NCBI GenBank assembly: GCA_947073515.1
Contig: CAMTMC010000025.1
Coordinates: 1-36,563, forward strand
Length of the DNA stretch: 36,563 nt
Direction: 5' to 3'
From: an uncultured bacterium
Lineage (GTDB): Bacteria > Bacillota > Clostridia > Oscillospirales > Oscillospiraceae
The notes beneath the pieces were generated by a model. The model was not told the origin of the DNA. It saw nothing but the letters and a program-made list of their open reading frames with translations, and did not search any database. The position numbers and the translations under genes are program-made. Positions 31,207-36,563 of this stretch are shown here, piece by piece; within the stretch, counting starts at the first letter, position 1; each line of letters begins with the position of its first letter.

Positions 31207-31983
31207 CTAGGCCGGGCACTGGCGGCCGGTGTGGTCGATGGTGTAGTCCCCCGCCAGGATCATCTGGGAGATGGGGATGAAGGTGTAGCCGTCCTGCAAC
31301 AGGGCCTGGATGATGCCGGGCAGGGCCTCCGGGGTGTGGAGGGCGGCGTTGTGGAACAGCACAATGGACCCGGGCTGGACCTTCCCCGTCACTCGCTGGG
31401 TGATCTCCCCGGCGGATAAATCCTTCCAGTCCAGGCTGTCCACGTCCCACTGGATGGGCTCCATCCCAATGGAACGGACGGCGTTGATGGAGTGGTCGTC
31501 GTAGTCGCCGTAGGGCAGGCGGACCAGGGTGGGCCGGACGCCGGTGACCCCCTCGATCTTGTCGTTGCAGGCGTTGAGGTCGGCGGTGATCTCACTGGCG
31601 GAGAGCTGGGGGTAGTGGGCGTGGGTGTTGGAGTGGTTCATGATCTCATGCCCGGCGTCAGCCAGGGCCTTCACTGACTCGGGGTATTTGTCCACCCAGT
31701 CCCCCACCACGAAAAAGGTGGCGGGGATGTTGTACTGCCCCAGGATGTCAATGAGCTGCTGGGTGTCCTCGTTGCCCCAGGCGGCGTCAAAGGAGATGGA
31801 CACCAGCTTCTGATCCCGCTGGACGCAGTAGATGGGCAGCTGCCGGGTGGTGGCGGAGGCCCCCACCACTGCCGGGGCGTTGACGATGTAAAACATGATG
31901 GCCGCCAGGCACAGGCAGGCGCACGCCGTCCACCATTTCCGCTCAATGAAGAAAATTTTGACTTCCTTTCCCCGTTTCAACAT
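31207..31983 (-). CDS. PdaB-like polysaccharide deacetylase
   Basis: A 258-residue NodB-domain protein with one N-terminal membrane anchor (about 16-36, ACLCLAAIMFYIVNAPAVV). The catalytic motifs are SFDAAWGNEDT (motif 1, metal-binding Asp pair), HSNTHAH (motif 2, H-x3-H), RLPYGDYDDH (motif 3) and the C-terminal IVLFHN (motif 5). The DAAWG form of motif 1 is typical of the sporulation deacetylase PdaB/YlxY group, which acts on cortex or wall glycan. The start at 31983 follows AGGAG; a TTG at 31992 has no SD. A possible sigma-E promoter upstream supports a sporulation role. Confidence 0.88.
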   Translation of the reverse strand: MLKRGKEVKIFFIERKWWTACACLCLAAIMFYIVNAPAVVGASATTRQLPIYCVQRDQKLVSISFDAAWGNEDTQQLIDILGQYNIPATFFVVGDWVDKYPESVKALADAGHEIMNHSNTHAHYPQLSASEITADLNACNDKIEGVTGVRPTLVRLPYGDYDDHSINAVRSIGMEPIQWDVDSLDWKDLSAGEITQRVTGKVQPGSIVLFHNAALHTPEALPGIIQALLQDGYTFIPISQMILAGDYTIDHTGRQCPA

Positions 31984-32013
31984 ACAGCACAACTCCTAGC
32001 TTTAAGATGGTAC

Positions 32014-32043
32014 ATCTATATGAGCCATCTCGCCGGAACATAC
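32014..32043 (-). promoter_or_regulatory. Possible sigma-E-type sporulation promoter of the deacetylase
   Basis: GTATGTT (32037-32043) and CATATAGAT (32014-32022) separated by 14 bp, reading left. They match about five of seven and five of eight sigma-E consensus positions. No sigma-A promoter is evident here. Confidence 0.4.
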
Positions 32044-32092
32044 AGGAGACGGGAGGTTTTGCGGGCGGGGAGGAAAAAATCCACCGCTCCCC

Positions 32093-32121
32093 TTGACAAA
32101 AGCCCGGAATCTTTGTATAAT
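32093..32121 (+). promoter_or_regulatory. Consensus promoter of nagA
   Basis: TTGACA (32093-32098) and TATAAT (32116-32121) with a 17-bp spacer: an exact sigma-A consensus. The leader is about 75 bases. Confidence 0.9.
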
Positions 32122-32202
32122 TCTTACAAATAGATCATACCATAATGGCGAAATTTATCCAATCATAGGGAAAATCCCCGGTGATTAAGGGAGGAATACG
32201 GG

Positions 32203-33336
32203 ATGAGACTGACCGAGGCGATGGTGTTTGACCCCAAGGAGGGCTTTGTACGCAGGGATCTGTCCATCCAGGACGGGAAGATCGCCCCGGAGGGGGGAGA
32301 GGAGATCTCCCTCCCCGGTTGCTATCTGATCCCTGGACTTACGGACCTGCACTTCCACGGCTGCGTGGGGGAGGACTTCTCCGACGCCAGCGCCGCCGGC
32401 CTCCAAGCCATGGCCGATTACGAGCTGAGCCGGGGCATTACCCAGATCTGCCCCGCCGGCATGACCCTGGGGGAGGACACCCTCACCCGGATCTGCGAGA
32501 ACGCCGCCGCCCACAGCGCCAAAAACACCGGCGGGGCGGAGCTGGCGGGCCTCCATCTGGAGGGGCCCTTCCTGTCCATGGCCAAGAAGGGGGCCCAGAA
32601 CGGGGCCTTTATCCACGACCCTGACGCCGGGATGCTCCGCCGCCTTCAGAAGGCGGCCAACGGGCTGGTCAAGCTGGTCACCCTGGCCCCGGAACAGCCG
32701 GGGGCGGAGGAGTTCATCCGGGCCGCCCGCCAGGAGGGGGTCACCGTCAGCCTGGGGCACACCACCGCTGACTACGACACAGCCAGCGCCGCCTACAAGG
32801 CCGGCGCCCGCCAGGCTACCCATCTGTTCAACGCCATGCCCCCCTTTACCCACCGGGCTCCCGGCGTGGTGGGGGCCGCCTTTGATTCCCCGGAGGTGAA
32901 GGTGGAACTGATCTGCGACGGCGTCCACATCCACCCCTCTGTGGTGCGGGCGGTGTTCAAGCTGTTCGGGGCGGACCGGGTCATTTTGATCTCCGACTCC
33001 CTCCGGGCGACGGGTATGCCCGACGGCCGCTACCCCTTCGGGGGCCAGGAGATCGAGGTTCACGGCAACCGGGCCACCATGGCCGGCGACCCCAATACCC
33101 TGGCCGGCTCGGTGTCCGACCTGATGGCCTGCCTGAAGACGGCGGTGTCCTTCGGCATCCCCCTGGCTGGCGCGGTGACCGCCGCGGCGGTGAACCCGGC
33201 CAAGGTGCTGGGCATCTACGACCGGCTGGGCAGTCTGGACGTGGGCAAGCAGGCCAATGTGGCCGTCCTGGATGAGCGTCTTGACCTGAAAGCGGTCCTG
33301 TTCCACGGCGAATTGGTCTCCGGCTCCCTGAGCTGA
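32203..33336 (+). CDS. nagA: N-acetylglucosamine-6-phosphate deacetylase
   Basis: A 377-residue amidohydrolase removing acetate from GlcNAc-6-P to give GlcN-6-P, in amino-sugar catabolism and wall recycling. Visible motifs: DLHFHG (metal-ligand HxH after PGLTD), LHLEGPF with the ligand Glu, SLGHT (ligand His), THLFNAM (ligand His and substrate contact), and ISDSLRATG with the catalytic Asp. Length and motif order fit NagA. GGGAGG precedes the ATG. No nagB or GlcNAc transporter is in the window; the next gene is a sugar-importer ATPase. Confidence 0.93.
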   Translation: MRLTEAMVFDPKEGFVRRDLSIQDGKIAPEGGEEISLPGCYLIPGLTDLHFHGCVGEDFSDASAAGLQAMADYELSRGITQICPAGMTLGEDTLTRICENAAAHSAKNTGGAELAGLHLEGPFLSMAKKGAQNGAFIHDPDAGMLRRLQKAANGLVKLVTLAPEQPGAEEFIRAARQEGVTVSLGHTTADYDTASAAYKAGARQATHLFNAMPPFTHRAPGVVGAAFDSPEVKVELICDGVHIHPSVVRAVFKLFGADRVILISDSLRATGMPDGRYPFGGQEIEVHGNRATMAGDPNTLAGSVSDLMACLKTAVSFGIPLAGAVTAAAVNPAKVLGIYDRLGSLDVGKQANVAVLDERLDLKAVLFHGELVSGSLS

Positions 33337-33521
33337 GGCCTCGCGATATAATCCAGGGTCCGTCCCCTACTCCATTTTTATAGGGGCGGGCACCAACAAA
33401 AAGGAGGAAAACCCGCCGGCCGGCGGTGCGGCAGTGTGGAGACCTGCCGTAAACCCCTGGAGGTTCACCCTTCCAGCGGGGAGGGACCTGGGCGGAGGCC
33501 CGGGGACTACGGCCAGAACCT
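33337..33521 (+). other. Structured leader of msmK
   Basis: Between nagA and msmK lies a 185-base stretch with a TATAAT at 33347-33352 lacking a good -35, and a strong SD (AAAGGAGG, 33400-33407) with no start codon at proper distance. The palindrome CCGCCGGCCGGCGG (33412-33425) follows, then stem-loops at 33429-33449, 33454-33481 and 33487-33504. The msmK ATG itself has no SD. A GTG at 33426 opens an eight-codon ORF. Confidence 0.5.
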
Positions 33522-34622
33522 ATGTCAACTGTTACTCTGAAGGGCGTCAAGAAGATCTACGACAACGCGGTCACTGCTGTGCACAGCTTCGACCTGGACA
33601 TCGCCGACAAGGAGTTTATCGTCCTGGTCGGCCCCTCCGGCTGCGGCAAGTCCACCACCCTGCGGATGGTGGCTGGCCTGGAGGAGATCTCCGAGGGTGA
33701 GCTGTACATCGACAGCAAGCTGTGTAACGACGTGGAGCCCAAGGACCGGGACATCGCCATGGTCTTCCAGAGCTACGCCCTGTACCCCCACATGACGGTG
33801 CGGGAGAACATGGAATTCCCCCTGAAGCTGAAGAAGGTGCCCAAGGAGGAGATGGACAAGCGGGTGAAGGACGCCGCCGAGATCCTGGGGATCACCCAGT
33901 ACCTGGACCGCAAGCCCAAGGCGCTGTCCGGCGGCCAGCGCCAGCGTGTGGCCATCGGACGGGCCATCGTCCGGGAGCCCAAGGTGCTGCTCATGGACGA
34001 GCCGCTGTCCAACCTGGACGCCAAGCTCCGCAACGAGATGCGGGCTGAGATCATCAAGCTGCGCCAGCGCATCAACACCACCTTTGTCTACGTCACCCAC
34101 GACCAGACCGAGGCCATGACCCTGGCTGACCGTATCGTCATCATGAAGGACGGCTTCATCCAGCAGATCGGCACCCCCCAGGAGGTCTTTGACCACCCCA
34201 TCAACATCTTCGTGGCCGGCTTCATCGGCACTCCCCAGATGAACTTCTTCGACGCCAAGCTGTCCGGCGGCGGCGCCCAGGTGCTGGGGCTGAACATCCC
34301 CCTGTCCGACGCCACCAAGAGCGCCCTGGGCGGGGCCGATGGCAAGGAGGTCATCCTGGGCATCCGTCCCGAGCATATCCGCTTTACCACCGAGAGCGGC
34401 GAGGGCATCGTGAACGGCACCGTGGAGGTGTCCGAGATGATGGGCAGCGAGTACTACCTCCATGTCAACTGCGGCGGCAAGGACGTGGTGGTCCGTGTGC
34501 CCACCGCCGACCTGCCTGACAGCCTGCGTGGCGGCATCCGCTACGGAACCCAGATGAATTTCGTGTTCCGGCCTGACTCCATCCACCTGTTCGACAAGGC
34601 CACTGAGAAGAATCTCATTTGA
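33522..34622 (+). CDS. msmK: MsmK/UgpC-type sugar ABC importer ATPase
   Basis: A 366-residue ATPase of the MalK/MsmK/UgpC group that powers carbohydrate ABC importers. Intact motifs: Walker A GPSGCGKST, Q-loop FQSYALYPHMT, signature LSGGQRQRVAIGRAI, Walker B LLMDEPLSNLD, H-loop YVTHDQTEAM, and C-terminal TOBE/MalK regulatory folds (about 240-366, with LGIRPEHIRF). No permease or binding-protein gene adjoins it. In Firmicutes such orphan MsmK proteins are shared by several sugar importers, and that role is inferred here. Codon use is strongly biased (high expression). The start is set by homology (STVTLKGVKKIYDN); no SD is present. Confidence 0.9.
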   Translation: MSTVTLKGVKKIYDNAVTAVHSFDLDIADKEFIVLVGPSGCGKSTTLRMVAGLEEISEGELYIDSKLCNDVEPKDRDIAMVFQSYALYPHMTVRENMEFPLKLKKVPKEEMDKRVKDAAEILGITQYLDRKPKALSGGQRQRVAIGRAIVREPKVLLMDEPLSNLDAKLRNEMRAEIIKLRQRINTTFVYVTHDQTEAMTLADRIVIMKDGFIQQIGTPQEVFDHPINIFVAGFIGTPQMNFFDAKLSGGGAQVLGLNIPLSDATKSALGGADGKEVILGIRPEHIRFTTESGEGIVNGTVEVSEMMGSEYYLHVNCGGKDVVVRVPTADLPDSLRGGIRYGTQMNFVFRPDSIHLFDKATEKNLI

Positions 34623-34643
34623 TCGGCGATTCCAAAGCCACGC

Positions 34644-34676
34644 AAAAGGGGCGCGTTAAGACGCGCCCCTTTTTTC
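34644..34676 (+). terminator. Terminator of msmK
   Basis: GGGGCGCGT/ACGCGCCCC stem with A4 before and T7 after. Confidence 0.95.
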
Positions 34677-34774
34677 TGGAAATTTCCAGATAAATGGGGA
34701 ACCTTTTTGATTCTCTGCCGTCTATAGAGACAGAAGAAAGTAAAGCCCACAATATTCCAACAGGAGGAATTGTT

Positions 34775-35953
34775 ATGAACCGAAAATTTACCGCCCTTAT
34801 CCTGGCCAGTACGCTGGCCCTGACCCTAGCTGTCCCCGCCCTGGCGGCAGAAACCCCCGTCTCCACACAAGCTGGCAGACCGGCGGAGGATGTCAACACC
34901 GCCGGGGAGGAGGGGAGCGATATGGCGGAGCCCGTCATCCCCATCTCCGGAGTGGTGGAGACCGCGCCCCACAGTGTGCTCTACTATGGCCGGGTCACTG
35001 GGATCTCCAGGGATGAGAACGGCGTCCCCACCCGGCTGATGATGGAGTCCGACCACCTGGGGGAGTATGTGTTTAACCTGTCGGAGGATACCCTGTGGGT
35101 AGACTCCGGTGAGGGGAAAGCCTCCGACCCCGCCAGCCTGGAGGAGGGGGAGGGCGTCTATGTCTTCCACAGCCCTGTGTCCACCCGGTCCCTGCCCCCC
35201 CAGTCCGCCGCCTTTGTGGTAGTGCGGAACATCCCCCAGGACGCCGGCTGCGCCATGTACCACGTGGTGGAGGAGGTGGCCGCCAATGAGGACGGCTCCC
35301 TCCGCTACCTCACCGACAACGGCGGCCTGTACGTTACCGTGAACGGGGACACCCCTCTGAGTTCCTATGTGGCGGGGGAGCGCTTCACCCTGGCGGATCT
35401 AAAGCCCGGCATGCGGGTGATGGCCTGGTATGACATCGTGCTGGAGTCCTATCCCGGCCAGACCTCCGCCAGCCGTCTGATGCTCCTGCCCGCCCAGGGG
35501 GAGGAACAGCCTCAGGAGGCCGGGGAGCCCTCCGTCCAGGAGCTGCCCGATAAGCTGCCCCTGATCCTTCCTAAAGAGGGCGCCCAGATCACCATGGAGC
35601 TGGACGGCAGGGTGCCCAATATGGCAGGCCGGTATGAGAGCGGCGCCGCCATGGTCCCTGTGGCCGCCGTGGCCCAGGCCCTGGGGTTTGACGTGACTTA
35701 CACCCCCGTCCAGGAGGGCCAGCCCGCCCTGGTCACGGTGGAGAGCGAGAGCTTCCAGGTCCGGCTGAACGTTGGGGAGAACCAGATCGTAGGCGTCACC
35801 AAAATCCCTGGCGCCGTTGGGATGACTGCCCCCCAGGATTACGGTAAGGCCCCCTATATCGTGGAGCCCGGCACCGCTTGGGCCCCTGCCCAGCTGTTTG
35901 AGATGCTGGGGAAGACCGTCACCCTGGAGGGTAATAACCTGACAATCAAGTAA
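34775..35953 (+). CDS. Secreted protein with copper-amine-oxidase-N-like stalk domain
   Basis: A 392-residue exported protein; the start at 34775 follows AGGAGG seven bases upstream. Signal peptide 1-25 (LILASTLALTLAVPALAA). Residues about 55-250 form an unrecognised beta-rich domain (VLYYGRVTGISRDENG, GVYVFHSPVSTRSLPP, LKPGMRVMAWYD). An acidic Glu/Gln/Pro linker follows (about 255-275). The C-terminal 100 residues match the stalk domain of the copper-amine-oxidase N family (MVPVAAVAQALGFDVTY, VTVESESFQVRLNVGEN). That domain is common in secreted Firmicute wall proteins and has no oxidase activity. Monocistronic; terminators lie on both sides. Confidence 0.82.
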   Translation: MNRKFTALILASTLALTLAVPALAAETPVSTQAGRPAEDVNTAGEEGSDMAEPVIPISGVVETAPHSVLYYGRVTGISRDENGVPTRLMMESDHLGEYVFNLSEDTLWVDSGEGKASDPASLEEGEGVYVFHSPVSTRSLPPQSAAFVVVRNIPQDAGCAMYHVVEEVAANEDGSLRYLTDNGGLYVTVNGDTPLSSYVAGERFTLADLKPGMRVMAWYDIVLESYPGQTSASRLMLLPAQGEEQPQEAGEPSVQELPDKLPLILPKEGAQITMELDGRVPNMAGRYESGAAMVPVAAVAQALGFDVTYTPVQEGQPALVTVESESFQVRLNVGENQIVGVTKIPGAVGMTAPQDYGKAPYIVEPGTAWAPAQLFEMLGKTVTLEGNNLTIK

Positions 35954-35960
35954 AGCGGCA

Positions 35961-35992
35961 GAGGGACACGGCGCAGCCGTGTCCCTCGTTTT
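35961..35992 (+). terminator. Terminator after stalk-domain gene
   Basis: GAGGGACACGGC/GCCGTGTCCCTC stem with a short loop, followed by GTTTT. Confidence 0.9.
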
Positions 35993-36037
35993 ATAAGGCG
36001 GCACATGGAACCGGCCTTCTGGCCGGTGGCCGAAGAC

Positions 36038-36076
36038 TAAAACAAAGGACACGATTTTATCGTGTCCTTTGTTTTA
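36038..36076. terminator. Perfect 18-bp hairpin
   Basis: TAAAACAAAGGACACGAT pairs with its exact complement around a TTT loop. The A-run and T-run ends make it bidirectional. Confidence 0.75.
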
Positions 36077-36193
36077 GAGTAAGGGGCTAAAACAGATTTT
36101 CCTATCTGGTATGCGTCCAAACCCAAATCGAAGCCCAGCGAAGCGGGTTCGATTTGGAAAGGAGGAGCAGCGCAATGAGCGCGCTCTGACTTT

Positions 36194-36231
36194 AAAAAAG
36201 TCGGAGCAAGCGATATGAAGCTTGCTCCGAC
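36194..36231 (-). terminator. Terminator of the tRNA cluster
   Basis: GTCGGAGCAAGC (36200-36211) pairs with GCTTGCTCCGAC (36220-36231); six A on the plus strand at 36194-36199 give a T6 tract on the minus strand, directly after tRNA-Lys. Confidence 0.9.
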
Positions 36232-36232
36232 G

Positions 36233-36308
36233 TGGTGACCCAGCGGGGACTCGAACCCCGGACCCACGGCTTAAAAGGCAGTTGCTCTACCAACTGAGCT
36301 ACTGGGTC
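36233..36308 (-). tRNA. tRNA-Lys (anticodon TTT)
   Basis: Complete with encoded CCA. Acceptor GACCCAG/CTGGGTC. Anticodon loop CTTTTAA gives TTT. The anticodon stem ACTGC/GCCGT carries one T29-C41 mismatch. T-arm CGGGG-TTCGAGT-CCCCG. Confidence 0.93.
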
Positions 36309-36355
36309 ACATCTATAAAATTTTGGGAATTTTAGCGGACTTTGCTCCGGCAAAG

Positions 36356-36430
36356 TGGCAGGGATGGCTGGACTCGAACCAGCGAATGAGGGAGTCAAAG
36401 TCCCTTGCCTTACCACTTGGCTACACCCCT
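36356..36430 (-). tRNA. tRNA-Gln (anticodon TTG)
   Basis: Complete with encoded CCA. Acceptor AGGGGTG/CATCCCT; anticodon loop CTTTGAC on stem AGGGA/TCCCT gives TTG. T-arm GCTGG-TTCGAGT-CCAGC. Confidence 0.95.
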
Positions 36431-36486
36431 ATGTGTTGGGTAAAGGGCGAGGGCCGAAGCCGAAGCTCCGGCCCTCCGCCTTATTA

Positions 36487-36563
36487 TGGGGTGGGTAAAG
36501 GGATTCGAACCCTCGACACCCGGAACCACAATCCGGTGCTCTAACCAACTGAGCTATACCCAC
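36487..36563 (-). tRNA. tRNA-His (anticodon GTG), 5' edge at window end
   Basis: Acceptor GTGGGTA/TACCCAC, anticodon loop TTGTGGT on CCGGA/TCCGG gives GTG, discriminator C73 and encoded CCA. The extra G(-1) expected of tRNA-His would lie one base beyond the window. Confidence 0.93.

Larger units (their letters stand above)
35993..36232. other. Intergenic region of nested palindromes
   Basis: No gene. It holds an 18-bp perfect hairpin with A/T flanks (36038-36055 / 36059-36076) and a hairpin CCAAATCGAA ... TTCGATTTGG (about 36123-36158). A strong SD then leads to the four-codon ORF ATG AGC GCG CTC TGA (36175-36189), followed by the tRNA-cluster terminator. The CCAAATCGAA hairpin plus mini-ORF unit looks like a REP-type intergenic repeat. 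Confidence 0.5.

Noticed and set aside
36192-36544. Several 60-75-codon ORFs on both strands over the tRNA cluster
   Set aside because: They are translations of tRNA genes and their terminators, with no SD.

Overview
The window is high-GC chromosomal DNA with strong Shine-Dalgarno sites, sigma-A promoters spaced 17 bp, SLH-type cell-wall proteins, a PdaB-like sporulation deacetylase and a Ptb-Buk butyrate module. Together these point to a spore-forming, butyrate-producing gut member of the Oscillospiraceae (Flavonifractor / Lawsonibacter / Pseudoflavonifractor-like). That assignment is inference; there is no rRNA or taxonomic marker here.

Layout. 1-5271: 3' end of a giant secreted surface protein. 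5318-6684 (-): a phage tail-fibre-like protein and a CofE-like ligase. 6772-10359 (-): an operon of an AAA+ ATPase, a DUF2716 protein, a cupin and the tRNA methylthiotransferase MtaB. 10572-14360: an SH3 / zinc-ribbon membrane protein (+), a MATE exporter (-) and an orphan PTS IIC (-). 14678-18240 (+): a complete COG1840-type ABC importer, with a terminator-like hairpin inside the first codons of its permease. 18295-19578 (-): a lipoprotein and tRNA-Thr. 19837-21835 (+): ptb-buk, followed by a structured intergenic element. 22007-22762 (-): a stand-alone N-terminal half of PTS enzyme I. 23252-24433 (+): an aminotransferase whose leader carries a MITE-like insertion. 24602: tRNA-Arg followed by what may be the scar of an integrated element. 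25262-26674 (+): an SLH-GH25 lysozyme.

26841-28200 (-) is an AT-rich island. It holds a secreted protein, a previously unlisted 55-residue membrane protein and a small ORF interrupted by a stop. It is preceded by an array of 11-bp phased TTKACA direct repeats resembling a PhoP/PhoB box. 28310-29968 (+) carries two XRE regulators with membrane domains. 30060-31132 (+) is an unknown gene under a promoter overlapped by a near-perfect palindrome; it is broken by two single-base insertions. 31207-31983 (-) is the polysaccharide deacetylase with a sigma-E-like promoter. 32203-34622 (+) holds nagA and an MsmK-type ATPase with a structured leader lacking an SD. 34775-35953 (+) is a secreted stalk-domain protein. 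The window ends with a His-Gln-Lys tRNA cluster (-).

Most genes are ordinary housekeeping or accessory functions. The best candidates for new biology are the AT-rich island with its phased-repeat regulator site, the palindrome-controlled unknown gene, the hairpin inside the permease start, the orphan enzyme I fragment, and the unassigned structured elements after buk and before msmK.
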